A stretch of 64,000 bases of DNA from Microbacterium keratanolyticum. GTDB lineage: Bacteria; Actinomycetota; Actinomycetes; Actinomycetales; Microbacteriaceae. Of the stretch, positions 36,808-46,591 are shown piece by piece. Made by a program: the position numbers and the translations under genes. The notes under the pieces were generated by a model. It worked only from the letters and a program-made list of their open reading frames with translations. It had not been told where the DNA came from and ran no database searches. The number at the start of each line of letters is the position of its first letter. Within the stretch, counting starts at the first letter, position 1. Where the stretch lies: the NCBI RefSeq assembly GCF_016907255.1, contig NZ_JAFBBQ010000001.1, positions 682,001 through 746,000 of the forward strand, read 5' to 3'.

Positions 36808-38687
36808 GCCTGCACCTCCTCGTCGATGACATCTGCTCTGTCGGTCGTATCCCCATCCATGATCGTGACGATCGGGATGCTGCCGGTGCGCGTGGCCTCT
36901 TCTGCTTCCAGACTCGAGATCACGTGCCGGTAGTGCGCGCTCGTGCGCAGCAGCTCGGAGTGCGTGCCCACGGCGGTGATGCGTCCGCGTTCCAGCAGCG
37001 CGACGCGGTCAGCGAGCGCCACCGTCGAGGGGCGGTGCGCGACGATCAGCGCCGTGGTCTCGGCGAGCACGTGACGCAGCGCCTCTTCGACGAGTGCCTC
37101 GGTGTCGACATCGAGGGCCGAGAGCGGGTCATCGAGCACGAGGACCTTGGGCTTCGCCGCGACAGCGCGCGCGAGCGCGAGGCGCTGACGCTGACCGCCC
37201 GAGAGGCTGAGGCCTTCTTCGCCGATCATCGTCTCGACGCCGTCGGGCAGCGTGTCGACGAAGCTCGCCTGCGCGACGTCGAGCGCTTCGCGCAGCACGG
37301 CCTCGCCTTCAGCGCTGTGGATGTCGAGGTCAGCACGGCCGAGGAGCACGTTCTCTCGCACGGTGGCAGAGAACAGTGTGGCATCCTCGAAGGCCATCGC
37401 AATGTGCCGTCGCAGCTCGGCGAGCGGCAGATCACGCACGTCGATGCCGTCGAGCGTCACGCGACCGCCGGTGACGTCGTACAGACGCGTGGGCAGCGTG
37501 GTGAGCGTCGTCTTGCCGGATCCGGTGAGACCGACCAGCGCCATGGTCTCTCCCGGACGCAGGACGAGGTCGATGCCGTCGAGCAGATCGCGCTCGGCGG
37601 AGCCCGCATCCTGATAGCGGAAGTGGGCGCCCTCGAAGGCGAGCTCGCCCCGCGGCGCCACGATGTGCGTGGGATTCTGGGGGTCGGTGATCGTGTTGAT
37701 CGAATCGTAGATCTCGAAGACGCGATCGGTCGCCGTGCGCGCGTCGAGCATGAAGGAGAACAGGAAGCCGATCGACTCGATCGGCCATCGCAGGACCATC
37801 GCCATCGCGAAGAACGCGAACAGCTCGGCCGCGTTGATGGCCCCCTGGGAGATCAGCCAGATGCCCGCGACCAGGTTGACCGCAAAGGCGATGTCAGGCA
37901 TCAGGACAAGCCAGAACCAGATCCAGCCGACCGACCGCGCCTTGTGCATCTCGGTCTCCCGCAGCGTCTCGGCCTGGCGGCTGAAACGACTGAGCGCGTG
38001 CTTGCCGCGACCGAATGCCTTCAGCACACGAATGCCGTGCACGCTCTCCTCGACGCTGGTGGCAAGGTCGCCCGCCTGATCCTGGCTCTGCCGCGTGAGC
38101 GCGCCGTAGCGCTTCTCGAAGAGGTATCCGGAGATCCACAGCGGCACGGCCGCCACCAGGAAGACCGCACCGAGCAGCCAGTGCCAGCGGAACAGCAGCA
38201 CGGCGCCGATGATGATCGTCAAGACGTTGACGACGAGCAGGACGAGACCAAAGGCCAGCCAGCGGCGGATGAGACCGATGTCCTGCATCATGCGGCTGAG
38301 CAGCTGTCCGGACTGCCAGCGGTCATGGAACGCGACCGGCAGGTTCTGCAGCTGCGAGTAGAGGTGCGTCCGCATCGTGTACTCGACCTGTGTCGCCGGC
38401 TTGAGCACGAACTGGCGGCGGAGGTACACCATGAGGGCTTCGCCGAGGCCGAGGCCGAGCACAGCGACGGCTCCCCAGACGATGGCCGTGACCTCGCCGG
38501 TGGCGATGGGTCCCTCCAGCACCTCCTGGAGCACGAGCGGGATGCACAGGGCGATCACCGCAGCGGCGAGAGCGCTGAGACCACCGCCGACGAGGCGCCA
38601 GGCCGCGGGCCTGACGAAAGGCCCCAGCCGAGAGAGGGCAGCGAAAGTGGACAGCGAAGGAGCAGAGTTCTGAGAAGGAGAATTCAT
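36804..38687 (-). CDS. ABC exporter half-transporter with degenerate Walker B
   Basis: A 627-residue partner of the 603-residue subunit. The membrane domain covers ~25-340 and the ATPase ~370-600 with Walker [13 protein letters not shown]-loop [13 protein letters not shown], canonical signature [11 protein letters not shown] and Walker [13 protein letters not shown], where Asp replaces the catalytic Glu. In heterodimeric exporters such as TmrAB or BmrCD this combination marks the non-hydrolysing site. The ATG at 38685-38687 has no good ribosome-binding site, but it overlaps the stop of a 12-codon ORF (38684-38722). A leader peptide lies further upstream. Confidence 0.9.
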   Translation of the reverse strand: MNSPSQNSAPSLSTFAALSRLGPFVRPAAWRLVGGGLSALAAAVIALCIPLVLQEVLEGPIATGEVTAIVWGAVAVLGLGLGEALMVYLRRQFVLKPATQVEYTMRTHLYSQLQNLPVAFHDRWQSGQLLSRMMQDIGLIRRWLAFGLVLLVVNVLTIIIGAVLLFRWHWLLGAVFLVAAVPLWISGYLFEKRYGALTRQSQDQAGDLATSVEESVHGIRVLKAFGRGKHALSRFSRQAETLRETEMHKARSVGWIWFWLVLMPDIAFAVNLVAGIWLISQGAINAAELFAFFAMAMVLRWPIESIGFLFSFMLDARTATDRVFEIYDSINTITDPQNPTHIVAPRGELAFEGAHFRYQDAGSAERDLLDGIDLVLRPGETMALVGLTGSGKTTLTTLPTRLYDVTGGRVTLDGIDVRDLPLAELRRHIAMAFEDATLFSATVRENVLLGRADLDIHSAEGEAVLREALDVAQASFVDTLPDGVETMIGEEGLSLSGGQRQRLALARAVAAKPKVLVLDDPLSALDVDTEALVEEALRHVLAETTALIVAHRPSTVALADRVALLERGRITAVGTHSELLRTSAHYRHVISSLEAEEATRTGSIPIVTIMDGDTTDRADVIDEEVQA

Positions 38688-38722
38688 GAGATTTCAGATG
38701 CGAAAGCGGTGCATGGAATCAT
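38684..38722 (-). CDS. Putative 12-codon ORF overlapping the ABC exporter start
   Basis: ATG ATT CCA ... TCA TGA encodes [12 protein letters not shown] and ends in an ATGA overlap with the exporter's start codon. It has no ribosome-binding site of its own. Because the exporter start also lacks one, reinitiation or coupling through this ORF is conceivable. Chance is a real alternative. Confidence 0.25.
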   Translation of the reverse strand: MIPCTAFASEIS

Positions 38723-38805
38723 GCGGAAGAGAGCGGCAGGGAAAAGATACACCTGCTCACGGCCACAGAGGCGGGCCGGGGCGTCGAGGTCGGAGCGACC
38801 TGCTG

Positions 38806-38877
38806 CTAGTGGCGCGGAAGCGCAGAAGCCGAGGCGGGGACAGCACGGGTGATCGACGCGATGGTGATCGTGGGCAT
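38806..38877 (-). CDS. Leader peptide upstream of the ABC exporter
   Basis: A 23-residue ORF (MPTITIASITRAVPASASALP then RH) with the best ribosome-binding site of the region, AGGAGG (38888-38883), spaced 5 nt from its ATG. It ends in TAG and is followed at once by a 6-bp hairpin (AGGTCG/CGACCT). A -10 TATGCT with a TTGCGC -35 18 nt before it lies about 50 bp upstream. The arrangement resembles translational attenuators of antibiotic-induced transporters, where a stalled ribosome on the leader frees the downstream start. Induction and ligand are unknown. Confidence 0.6.
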   Translation of the reverse strand: MPTITIASITRAVPASASALPRH

Positions 38878-38928
38878 GGTGTCCTCCTATGACTCGGCGA
38901 GATCGGCCAGATGGCGCGACAGCTCACC

Positions 38929-38934
38929 AGCATA
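38929..38934 (-). promoter_or_regulatory. -10 hexamer of the leader peptide/ABC transcript
   Basis: TATGCT on the minus strand, with TTGCGC 18 nt upstream as a possible -35. It would start the mRNA near 38922, leaving room for the AGGAGG site. Confidence 0.45.
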
Positions 38935-39120
38935 TTGCGGCTGCGACCGCGGGCGCAAGCCCGAGTTTCTAGGGCTCGCCATCCGCTCGCGAGGGACAGA
39001 TGGCGGGAGATCCGCCGGATGGCGGGCGGATACGCCCGGAACGGCGGGAATCCGAAGCATCCGCCCGCCATTCGTCCCGGTATGAGGCGGATGCCGCGGC
39101 TCCGTTCATCCGCTCCCTTC

Positions 39121-39636
39121 TCAGAGCGTGAGAAGGACTCCCGCGTCGACGGCTTCCCGATCAAGGAGTCGCTGCTTCACGTCCACTCCCCAGGCGAACC
39201 CGCCGAGCGTGCCGTCGGCGCGGAGCACGCGGTGGCACGGCACGAACAGGGCGGGTGCGTTGCGCGCGCAGATGGATGCGGCGGCGCGCACGGCGCTCGG
39301 GCTGCCGAGTTCGACGGCGAACTCGGAGTAGGTGAGCGGGCGCCCCGGGTCGATGCGACGCAGCGCGTCCCACCCCGCCTGCTGCAGCGTCGTGCCGAAC
39401 TGGTGCACCGCGACGGAGTCGATCGCAGCGAGGTCACCGTCGTAGTACGCGGTCACGGCAGCGGCAGCCTCCGCTTCCCCCTCGCGAACCTCAGCGGGAC
39501 GATTTGCGGCGGACAGGCGTCCGATGATCGCGGCGTGGTCGGAGGTCCAGCCCGAGGCGAGCACACGCTGGCGGTCGTCGACGAGCAGCGTGAAGAGGCC
39601 GTCGGCGGTGGGGATGGTCTGGATGAGCGCGGTCAT
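39121..39636 (-). CDS. ogt: Methylated-DNA-protein-cysteine methyltransferase Ogt
   Basis: A 171-residue suicide repair protein removing O6-alkyl groups from guanine. The C-terminal domain has RPLTYSEFA, the helix-turn-helix stretch [17 protein letters not shown] and the active site [11 protein letters not shown] with acceptor Cys134, then [17 protein letters not shown]. Start ATG at 39634-39636 is preceded by AAAGGAG; the frame is open upstream but overlaps the previous gene. It is coupled by an ATGA overlap to the Ada/AlkA fusion, giving an alkylation-repair operon. Confidence 0.95.
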   Translation of the reverse strand: MTALIQTIPTADGLFTLLVDDRQRVLASGWTSDHAAIIGRLSAANRPAEVREGEAEAAAAVTAYYDGDLAAIDSVAVHQFGTTLQQAGWDALRRIDPGRPLTYSEFAVELGSPSAVRAAASICARNAPALFVPCHRVLRADGTLGGFAWGVDVKQRLLDREAVDAGVLLTL

Positions 39637-41108
39637 GACTGCTCCTTTGAGAGACGGGCGGATGCGGCGCGCGGCGCGCGCGGTGGCACGGAGTTCCAGA
39701 AGTGGGCGGTGAGATAGCTGCGCCATGGCGCGGCACGGGTGCTCCATGCGGTGAGTCCACGAGGATCGCCGGGCAGGCCGAGGGCAGCCGCGCCGGATCG
39801 CACCGCGACGTCTCCGGGCAGAAAGACGTCGGGGTCGCCGATCACGCGCATGCGCACGTAATCGGCGGTCCAGGGTCCGATGCCCGGCATGGCAAGAAGC
39901 GCTTCGCGCTGCTGCGCGCCGTCGTCGCCCGTGGTGAGGGTGAGTGAGCCGTCAGCGAGGGCTGCGGCGGCACCCGTGATCGCGCGGATGCGGGCGGCGG
40001 GTCCGCGCAGCACCTCGTGGCCACGTTCGGCGATCGCCGCCATCGTCGGGAACAGCAGTCCGTGCTCCGTGCGCTCCCCCAGTTCTTCCGCGAGCCGGGT
40101 GAGCGCGGTACGGGCTGCGATCACGGTGATCTGCTGACCGACCATCGCTCTGATCAGCATCTCGTGTGGATCGGCGGAGCCGGGTACGCGGATGCCCGGA
40201 GTGCGCACCACCGCGGGAACCAGCTCGGGGTGCACCGAGAGAGCCGCATCGATGGCGGTCGGATCGGCGTCGAGGTCGAACAGACGGCGCGCACGGGCGA
40301 CGACGCTCGCCAGATCGCCGAGGTCGGTGAGCGTGACGCGCAGGCGCAGTTGCTGGGACGCGTCCTGCGTCACCTCGAACCAGGCGGGACCGCCGGCGAG
40401 ACGAAGATGGCGGCTGAACGAGCTCGCGGTCGCCTCCTCGACACCGGGCAGCGCACGAGCCTGCATCCAGGCGAAGATGCCGGCAGCGTCAAGTGGCGGA
40501 CGGTATGGCAGCAGCAGGTCGATGCCGCCCGGGGCCGAACCGGATGCTGCCATGCGCCGCTTCGCGCGCAGCGCCCCGGGGGTCAGGTCGAAGACCTCGC
40601 GGACCGTGTCGTTGAACTGACGCACGCTCGCGAACCCTGCGGAGAAGGCGACGTCGGCGATCGGAAGATCGGTGCCGACGAGCAGCATGCGTGCCGTATG
40701 CGCCCGCTGTGCCCGCGACAGTGCGAGCGGGCCCGCACCGAGTTCTGCCGTGAGCAGACGCGTGAGATGGCGGGGTGAGTAGCCAAGCCGCGCGGCCAGA
40801 GCGGGAACGCCCTCGCGTTCGACCACGCCATCGGCGATGAGGCGCATGGCGCGACCTGCGACATCACCGCGCAGGTTCCAGTCCGGCGAACCGGGAGCCG
40901 CTTCAGGCAGGCAGCGCTTGCAGGCACGATAGCCCGCCTCATGCGCCGCCGCGCTCGTCGGGTAGAACGACACGTTCGACGGCTTCGGTGTGCGGGCCGG
41001 GCAACTCGGACGACAGTAGATGCCCGTCGAGCTGACGGCCGTGACGAACTGCCCGTCGAAGCGGGTATCGCGCGCGGAGATCGCGCGATACCGCTCATCG
41101 AAGGTCAT
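39633..41108 (-). CDS. alkA: Ada-like regulator/AlkA DNA-3-methyladenine glycosylase fusion
   Basis: A 491-residue protein. Residues ~1-75 are the Ada methylphosphotriester-accepting zinc domain with Cys32, Cys36, Cys63 and Cys66 ([20 protein letters not shown]). Residues ~80-185 are an AraC-type DNA-binding domain ([25 protein letters not shown]). Residues ~195-490 are AlkA with the HhH-GPD core [12 protein letters not shown] and FLPGDVAV. It senses methylated phosphates and excises alkylated bases. ATG 41108 gives the usual family N-terminus ([14 protein letters not shown]); an in-frame ATG at 41123 is an alternative. Its stop overlaps ogt. Confidence 0.93.
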   Translation of the reverse strand: MTFDERYRAISARDTRFDGQFVTAVSSTGIYCRPSCPARTPKPSNVSFYPTSAAAHEAGYRACKRCLPEAAPGSPDWNLRGDVAGRAMRLIADGVVEREGVPALAARLGYSPRHLTRLLTAELGAGPLALSRAQRAHTARMLLVGTDLPIADVAFSAGFASVRQFNDTVREVFDLTPGALRAKRRMAASGSAPGGIDLLLPYRPPLDAAGIFAWMQARALPGVEEATASSFSRHLRLAGGPAWFEVTQDASQQLRLRVTLTDLGDLASVVARARRLFDLDADPTAIDAALSVHPELVPAVVRTPGIRVPGSADPHEMLIRAMVGQQITVIAARTALTRLAEELGERTEHGLLFPTMAAIAERGHEVLRGPAARIRAITGAAAALADGSLTLTTGDDGAQQREALLAMPGIGPWTADYVRMRVIGDPDVFLPGDVAVRSGAAALGLPGDPRGLTAWSTRAAPWRSYLTAHFWNSVPPRAPRAASARLSKEQS

Positions 41109-41221
41109 TGCCAGAAGTGCCATGCGTCTAGCCTGACACGGGCCACCGACACTCGCTAGCGGAAAACGGACATGACGGTGAGACACCCAAGGACCGACCA
41201 GGCATCAGCCACGCCAGACGC

Positions 41222-41259
41222 CGAAGGGCCGGACACGCTTACGCATGCCCGGCCCTTCG
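41222..41259 (-). terminator. Terminator downstream of purH
   Basis: CGAAGGGCCGG (41222-41232) pairs perfectly with CCGGCCCTTCG (41249-41259) just after the purH stop in the minus direction. Confidence 0.7.
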
Positions 41260-41270
41260 TGGTCCACGTC

Positions 41271-42878
41271 TCAGTGGAAGAAGTGGCGCTCTCCCGTGAA
41301 GAACATCGTGACGCCGGCCTTGCGGGCGGCCTCGATGACCTCGTCGTCGCGGACGGATCCGCCGGGCTGCACGATCGCCGAGACACCGGCGTCGAGCAGC
41401 ACCTGGGGGCCGTCAGCGAAGGGGAAGAAAGCGTCGGATGCGGCCACGGAGCCTGCCGCACGGGCTCCGGCGCGCTCGACGGCGAGCTTGCACGAGTCGA
41501 CGCGGTTCACCTGACCCATACCGACACCGACCGTGGCGTTGCCCTTGGCGAGAACGATCGCGTTCGACTTGACCGCGCGGCACGCCTTCCACGCGAAGAT
41601 CAGGTTCTCCATCTCTTCGTCGTTCGGACGCTCGCCCGAGACGAGCTCCCAGTTCTTCGCGACCGAGACGATGTCATCGGGGAAGCGATCGGCATCCTGC
41701 AGCAGCAGACCACCGGAGACCAGGCGGATGTCCATGCGCTCCTGCTGCCAGTCCTTCGGCAGCTGCAGCAGACGCAGGTTCTTCTTCGCCTTGAAGACCT
41801 CGAGAGCGGCGGGCTCGAAGTCGGGGGCGACGATGACCTCGGTGAAGATGTCCTTCAGGTTCTCTGCCATCTTGAGCGTGACGGTGCCGTTCGCGGCGAT
41901 GACTCCGCCGTACGCCGAGACCGGGTCGCACTCGTGCGCGCGCAGGTGCGCGCTCGCGATCGGGTCGAGGGCGTTGGGCGCGGTCGTCGCGATGCCGCAC
42001 GGGTTCGCGTGCTTCACGATGGCGACGGCCGGCAGCACCATGTCGTAGGCGGCGCGCAGCGCAGCATCCGCATCGACGTAGTTGTTGTACGACATCTCCT
42101 TGCCCTGCAGCTGCGTCGCCTGGGCGATGCCGTGACCGCCGACGTGCGTGTAGATCGCCCCGCGCTGGTGCGAGTTCTCGCCGTAGCGCAGGGTCGCGAG
42201 GCGCTCGGCCTTGATCGTCAGGTGCTCGGGCAGGTCGCCGGTCTCGGCGAGGGTGCCCTCCGAGAACCAGGTCGCGACCGCCGTGTCGTACGCGGCCGTG
42301 TGTGCGAAGGCGCGAGCGGCGAGCTCACGGCGCTGCACGAGGTTCGTGCCGCCCGCGGCGACGGCCTCGATGATCGACGAGTATGACTCGGGAGAGACGA
42401 CGATCGCGACGTTCGCGTGGTTCTTCGCCGAGGCGCGCACCATCGCCGGACCGCCGATGTCGATCTGCTCGACGATGTCACCCGCTGCGGCACCGGATGC
42501 CACGGTCTCGACGAACGGGTAGAGGTTGACGACGACGAGCTCGAACGGCGCGATGCCGAGATCGGCGAGCTGCTGCTCGTGGCTCTCCAGACGGAGGTCA
42601 GCGAGCAGGCCTGCGTGCACGCCCGGGTGCAGCGTCTTGACGCGGCCGTCGAGCATCTCGGCGACACCGGTCACGGCGGCGACATCGGTGACCTCGTAGC
42701 CGGCGTCGCGCACGGTCTGCGCGGTCGAGCCGGTCGAGACGATCTCGACGCCGGCAGCAGAAAGCGCCGCGGCGAGCTCCAGCAGCCCGCTCTTGTCGCT
42801 CACGGAGATGAGCGCGCGGCGGATCGGGACGACGTCACGGTCACGGTAGAGCGAGGGGTCGAGGCGAGGGCCAGCCAT
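41271..42878 (-). CDS. purH: Bifunctional AICAR transformylase/IMP cyclohydrolase PurH
   Basis: A 535-residue enzyme for the last two steps of IMP synthesis. The N-terminal cyclohydrolase has [31 protein letters not shown] and [15 protein letters not shown]. The C-terminal transformylase carries KHANPCGIA with its catalytic Lys-His, YSPDAFF-type region [10 protein letters not shown] and the end [12 protein letters not shown]...[14 protein letters not shown]. Two adjacent ATG codons exist; 42878 lies 6 nt after GGAG and is preferred over 42881. It uses 10-formyl-THF made by FolD. It follows purN by 31 bp. Confidence 0.97.
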   Translation of the reverse strand: MAGPRLDPSLYRDRDVVPIRRALISVSDKSGLLELAAALSAAGVEIVSTGSTAQTVRDAGYEVTDVAAVTGVAEMLDGRVKTLHPGVHAGLLADLRLESHEQQLADLGIAPFELVVVNLYPFVETVASGAAAGDIVEQIDIGGPAMVRASAKNHANVAIVVSPESYSSIIEAVAAGGTNLVQRRELAARAFAHTAAYDTAVATWFSEGTLAETGDLPEHLTIKAERLATLRYGENSHQRGAIYTHVGGHGIAQATQLQGKEMSYNNYVDADAALRAAYDMVLPAVAIVKHANPCGIATTAPNALDPIASAHLRAHECDPVSAYGGVIAANGTVTLKMAENLKDIFTEVIVAPDFEPAALEVFKAKKNLRLLQLPKDWQQERMDIRLVSGGLLLQDADRFPDDIVSVAKNWELVSGERPNDEEMENLIFAWKACRAVKSNAIVLAKGNATVGVGMGQVNRVDSCKLAVERAGARAAGSVAASDAFFPFADGPQVLLDAGVSAIVQPGGSVRDDEVIEAARKAGVTMFFTGERHFFH

Positions 42879-42909
42879 CATGGGCTCCTTTTCACGGGTG
42901 AGACAGAGG

Positions 42910-43518
42910 TCAAGCAGAGGGTTCAGAGGGGCGTGCGCCAGAGCCGAGCACGAGCTCGCCCGTGGCGATCGCACGCACGACGTCGATCAGCAGCCGGCGC
43001 TCGACCGGCTTGATGCGCTCGTGCAGGGTGTGCTCGGTGTCATCCGCGAGAACGTCCACACGCTCCTGCGCGAGGATCGGGCCGGTGTCGACCCCATCGT
43101 CCACCACGATGACGCTGGCGCCCGTCTGCGCAGCCCCCGCGGCCAGCGCGTCGCGCACGCCATGCGCACCGGGGAACTCGGGAAGATACGCCGGGTGAGT
43201 GTTGATGATGCGCGGCGCCCAGGCGGCGACGACCGCGGCCGGAAGCAGACGCATGAGTCCACTCAGCACAATGAGATCGGGCCGCCAGACACGAAGCTGC
43301 GCATCGAGTTCCGCACCCCATGCCTCACGACTCTCGTGAGCAGACCATGGGACGGTGAAAGAGGGGATCCCGAAGTCCTCCGCATGCGCGAGGCCTTCGG
43401 CTTCACGATCCGCTCCGACGACGACGATGCGAGCGGGGAACCCGGGGTCGCTGGCGGCCTCGAGCAGGGCACGAAGGTTCGAGCCAGTGCCCGAGATGAG
43501 AACGGCGACCGTGAGCAC
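42910..43518 (-). CDS. purN: Phosphoribosylglycinamide formyltransferase PurN
   Basis: A 202-residue GAR transformylase using 10-formyl-THF. Seen: [16 protein letters not shown] at residues 6-21 (phosphoribosyl site), [15 protein letters not shown], the catalytic [21 protein letters not shown] with Asn-His and [14 protein letters not shown] with the catalytic Asp. Start is GTG 43516-43518, with TAGACT 6 nt upstream and no ribosome-binding site, so a leaderless mRNA begins here and continues into purH. The preceding perM-like gene is in the same direction. Order perM-purN-purH is shared with mycobacteria. Confidence 0.96.
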   Translation of the reverse strand: MLTVAVLISGTGSNLRALLEAASDPGFPARIVVVGADREAEGLAHAEDFGIPSFTVPWSAHESREAWGAELDAQLRVWRPDLIVLSGLMRLLPAAVVAAWAPRIINTHPAYLPEFPGAHGVRDALAAGAAQTGASVIVVDDGVDTGPILAQERVDVLADDTEHTLHERIKPVERRLLIDVVRAIATGELVLGSGARPSEPSA

Positions 43519-43524
43519 GGGATC

Positions 43525-43530
43525 AGTCTA
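43525..43530 (-). promoter_or_regulatory. -10 hexamer of purN (leaderless)
   Basis: TAGACT on the minus strand ends 6 nt before the GTG at 43518. Confidence 0.55.
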
Positions 43531-43587
43531 CCGGCGCGGCACACCCGCCCTGATCCGCATGACAGCACTCCTTGCGCCGCATGGACG

Positions 43588-44952
43588 TCAGAAGAAGCGC
43601 GGCTCGGATGCTCCGCTTCCGTCGCCTCGCGAGTCGTCGGAGACGGTGTCGATCGGTCCTGTCTCGGCATCTTCCGGCACGTACCGGTCGGCGTAGCTCT
43701 GCAGGCGCAGGTCTTCGTCCTCTGCCCAGGTGCGGCGAGCTTCCGCGAGCTCATCCCGGTGTCGCGGGGCGAGGAGGAGAATCGCCGCGCCGACGAACAC
43801 CTCTGCCCCGAGGGCGAGCGCGAGCATCCAGGGATCAGGGCCCGTCTGCGCAAGGCGTCCGGGCCCGATCGAGCCCGATGCAAGAGCCGCCATCAGCGCT
43901 GCCACACCCCCGGTCACGATGGCCGTTCCCACGGCGATCACGAAGCGCGGCGCGAGCGCGATGTCACCCATGGACGACACGAGCCGGGAGCGGACGATCC
44001 ACCCCGCGAACGCGCCGGCAGCCACGGGGATCAGCACCACGATCAGCATCCAGATGGACCCGCTCTCGGGCAGCAGCCCGAATGCGGGAAGTCCGGGGAT
44101 CACACCGACGTTGGCACCGACCGGCGACACCGTCGAGCCGACGCCCACGACGAAGCCCGGACCGGCCATCCACGCGATCGCCCACACGATCATCGTCGGC
44201 AGGAACGCGAAGTTCAGAAGCGTCACCATGAGCGCACCCAGCGGGTCGACGCGCAGCGACTCGTACAGGGCGACGACCTCTCCCCCACGCAACAGCGTCG
44301 ACAGCGCCAGAAGCAGCCCTCCGGCGCCGATGAGCGCGACGAAGACGATCGCGACACCGCGCACGACGTACTCGATCACGAGCCCCCACGGCTCGGCCGC
44401 ATCCCATCGATCGTGCAGCCGGTCGATGAGGCCACCGTCGCCCTCTTGCCAGGCAGAGGTGATCGCGGCAGCGCCGGCACCGACGAGGTACACGAGCGGA
44501 GGCGCGACGACAGCCGTCAGCATCGACGTGGATGCTGCGGGAATATGACCGGATGCCGCGACGAGGGCGCTGACGGCGGCGAACGCGACTGTTCCGGCGA
44601 CGACGCCGGTGAGCCAGGATCCCGCCCGCGCGGCCCGCCTGCCCGAGCGCGCCGCCGAGACGAGCGTGATCACGAGAAGGCTGAGCGGCGCCAGCGAGAC
44701 GACGAATTCCGCCCCATCGGGCGCGATACCCGTCGCACGCACCATGTCACTGTCGAGCGCGACGTTGACTGCCGCGCCGTGGCCTGCCTGCCATACCGTC
44801 GCCGTGGCGGGCCACAGCGCGCCCCAGTCGGCGCCGATTCCGAACGCGAGGGTCCACAGCAACGTCAGCGGCGCAAGAACGGCGGCAAGACCGATCGCAG
44901 CGGTGACGGCGGCATCGAGAGCGGCGAGGAGCACGACGAGAAGGCGTTGCAT
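43588..44952 (-). CDS. DUF6350/PerM-like integral membrane protein
   Basis: A 454-residue membrane protein with about ten hydrophobic helices and an acidic, charged C-terminal tail (~390-454, EDEDLRLQSYADRYVPEDAE). Position next to purN and purH matches mycobacterial Rv0955 (PerM), whose product is reported to support division and persistence, and the fold (repeated GxxA helices, YESLRVDPLGALMVTLLNFAFLPTMIVWA) fits DUF6350. No enzymatic motif is visible. A -10 TAGGCT lies 9 nt before ATG 44952, giving almost no leader. I infer function only from synteny. Confidence 0.72.
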   Translation of the reverse strand: MQRLLVVLLAALDAAVTAAIGLAAVLAPLTLLWTLAFGIGADWGALWPATATVWQAGHGAAVNVALDSDMVRATGIAPDGAEFVVSLAPLSLLVITLVSAARSGRRAARAGSWLTGVVAGTVAFAAVSALVAASGHIPAASTSMLTAVVAPPLVYLVGAGAAAITSAWQEGDGGLIDRLHDRWDAAEPWGLVIEYVVRGVAIVFVALIGAGGLLLALSTLLRGGEVVALYESLRVDPLGALMVTLLNFAFLPTMIVWAIAWMAGPGFVVGVGSTVSPVGANVGVIPGLPAFGLLPESGSIWMLIVVLIPVAAGAFAGWIVRSRLVSSMGDIALAPRFVIAVGTAIVTGGVAALMAALASGSIGPGRLAQTGPDPWMLALALGAEVFVGAAILLLAPRHRDELAEARRTWAEDEDLRLQSYADRYVPEDAETGPIDTVSDDSRGDGSGASEPRFF

Positions 44953-44961
44953 ATCTCATCG

Positions 44962-44967
44962 AGCCTA
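44962..44967 (-). promoter_or_regulatory. -10 hexamer of the PerM-like gene (near-leaderless)
   Basis: TAGGCT on the minus strand ends 9 nt before ATG 44952, giving a leader of about 2-3 nt. Confidence 0.4.
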
Positions 44968-45056
44968 CGTCGCCGCACCGACATCCGGCACTCGAACACA
45001 CACGAGAATCGGCCCCGCGGGCAACACACGATAACGTTTCCCTGGAGGTTTCCCGA

Positions 45057-46526
45057 ATGCCAACTGCCCCTGCCCACACCCAGACATCTGCCGAACCGCA
45101 GAGCGCGCTCGACAAGTTCTTCGAGATCACCAAGCGCGGCTCCACGATCGGCACCGAGATCCGCGGTGGTCTCGTGACGTTCGTCACGATGGCCTACATC
45201 GTCATCCTCAACCCGATCATCCTCACCGGCGCCGCTGACGTCGCCGGCACCACCCTGGACTTCGGCGCCGTCGGCGCCGCCACCGCCCTCACCGCCGGTG
45301 TCATGACGATCCTCTTCGGTCTCGTGACGCGCCTGCCCTTCGGCTTCGCCGCAGGCCTCGGCATCAACGCCTTCGTGGCGTTCTCGGTCGTCGGTCAGGT
45401 CACCTGGGCCGAAGCCATGGCCCTGGTCATGATCAACGGTGTCATCATCGTGCTGCTCGCCGCGACCGGCCTGCGCAAGGCGATCTTCGACGCCGTGCCC
45501 TTCGAGCTCAAGATCGCGATCACCGTCGGTATCGGTCTGTTCATCGCCTTCATCGGCTTCGTCAACTCCGGCTTCGTGACCGCCACCGGCGCGAACTCGC
45601 CGCCCGTCGGCCTCGGCGTGGGCGGCTCGGTCGCCACCATCCCGACGCTGCTGTTCATCGTGACGCTGATCCTCACGGGCGTCCTGGTGGCGCGCAAGGT
45701 CAAGGGCGGCCTGCTCATCGGTCTCGTCAGCGGCACCGTGCTCGCCGTGATCTTCGAGGCGATCCTCAAGCTCGGCCCGCAGTTCGGCGACGACGGCGCC
45801 TTCAACCCCGGCGGCTGGGGCCTCACGGTTCCCGCTCTCACCGGTTCGCCGATCAGCGTTCCCGATCTCAGCCTCATCGGGCAGGTCGACTTCTCCTTCG
45901 ACCTCAGCAAGGTCAGCCTCGTCGCGCTGGTGATGATCGTCTTCACGCTCGTGTTCTCGAACTTCTTCGACGCCATGGGCACGATGACCGGCCTCGCCAA
46001 GGAGGCGGGCCTCGCCGACGAGAAGGGTGACTTCCCGCGCATCAAGTCCGCGCTCGTCGTCGAGGGCATCGGCGCCATCGCCGGTGGTGGCACGTCGTCG
46101 TCCTCAAGCACCGTGTTCATCGAGTCCGGCGCAGGCATCGGCGAAGGCGCACGCACGGGCCTCGCCAACGTCGTCACGGGTGTCATGTTCCTGCTCGCGA
46201 TGTTCCTGACGCCGCTCACCTCGATCGTCCCGACCGAGATTGCCGCGGCGGCGCTCGTGATCGTCGGCGCGATGATGATGGCCCAGATCAAGTACATCGA
46301 CCTGACCGACTTCGCGGTTCTTGTTCCGGTGTTCCTGACCGTCACAGTCATGCCGCTGACCTACTCGATCGCCAACGGCATCGGCGCCGGTTTCGTCAGC
46401 TGGGTGCTCGTGCAGTCACTGTCGGGCAAGGCCAAGAAGATCAGCCCGCTGCTGTGGGCCGTCGCCGTCGGCTTCGTGCTGTTCTTCGCACGCGGTCCGA
46501 TCGAGGCGCTCTTCGGCGTCGCCTGA
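45057..46526 (+). CDS. NCS2 family purine permease (AzgA type)
   Basis: A 489-residue transporter of adenine, guanine or hypoxanthine. Motifs: EIRGGLVTFVTMAYIVILNP (residues ~35-54), PFGFAAGLGINAFVAFSVV, ATGLRKAIFDAVPFELK, FSNFFDAMGTMTGLAKEAGL and the loop GGTSSSSSTVFIESGAG, which is the AzgA-type replacement of the GTTS motif. About 12-14 helices are predicted. Start ATG 45057 has GGAGG 9 nt upstream; a -10 TAACGT lies just before that site. It is divergent from the perM/purN/purH genes and thus part of a purine neighbourhood. A 21-bp hairpin terminates it. Confidence 0.92.
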   Translation: MPTAPAHTQTSAEPQSALDKFFEITKRGSTIGTEIRGGLVTFVTMAYIVILNPIILTGAADVAGTTLDFGAVGAATALTAGVMTILFGLVTRLPFGFAAGLGINAFVAFSVVGQVTWAEAMALVMINGVIIVLLAATGLRKAIFDAVPFELKIAITVGIGLFIAFIGFVNSGFVTATGANSPPVGLGVGGSVATIPTLLFIVTLILTGVLVARKVKGGLLIGLVSGTVLAVIFEAILKLGPQFGDDGAFNPGGWGLTVPALTGSPISVPDLSLIGQVDFSFDLSKVSLVALVMIVFTLVFSNFFDAMGTMTGLAKEAGLADEKGDFPRIKSALVVEGIGAIAGGGTSSSSSTVFIESGAGIGEGARTGLANVVTGVMFLLAMFLTPLTSIVPTEIAAAALVIVGAMMMAQIKYIDLTDFAVLVPVFLTVTVMPLTYSIANGIGAGFVSWVLVQSLSGKAKKISPLLWAVAVGFVLFFARGPIEALFGVA

Positions 46527-46537
46527 TCAGACCAGTC

Positions 46538-46586
46538 GCAAGGAGGGGGTGTGGATGCTGCGGCATCCACACCCCCTCCTTGCTTT
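46538..46586. terminator. Strong bidirectional terminator after the purine permease
   Basis: A perfect 21-bp stem (46538-46558 with 46563-46583, starting GCAAGGAGGGGGTGTGG) has a 4-nt loop and TTT after it. It separates the permease from the convergent SDR gene. Confidence 0.9.
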
Positions 46587-46591
46587 CACCC

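Larger units (their letters stand above)
38688..39120. other. Long leader region upstream of the ABC exporter
   Basis: A 433-bp stretch. It contains, in minus-strand order, a promoter-like TATGCT (38934-38929), a leader-peptide ORF (38877-38806), a hairpin AGGTCG-ctc-CGACCT just after its stop, another possible hairpin GCAGG...CCTGC, and a 12-codon ORF that overlaps the exporter start. The part from 38940 to 39120 holds GC-rich repeats of GGCGG/CCGCC type and no supported gene. Confidence 0.6.

Noticed and set aside
42880..45177. 765-codon open frame antisense to purN and the perM-like gene
   Set aside because: Composition (RDHE-rich) is typical of antisense reading, and it spans two real genes and their promoters.
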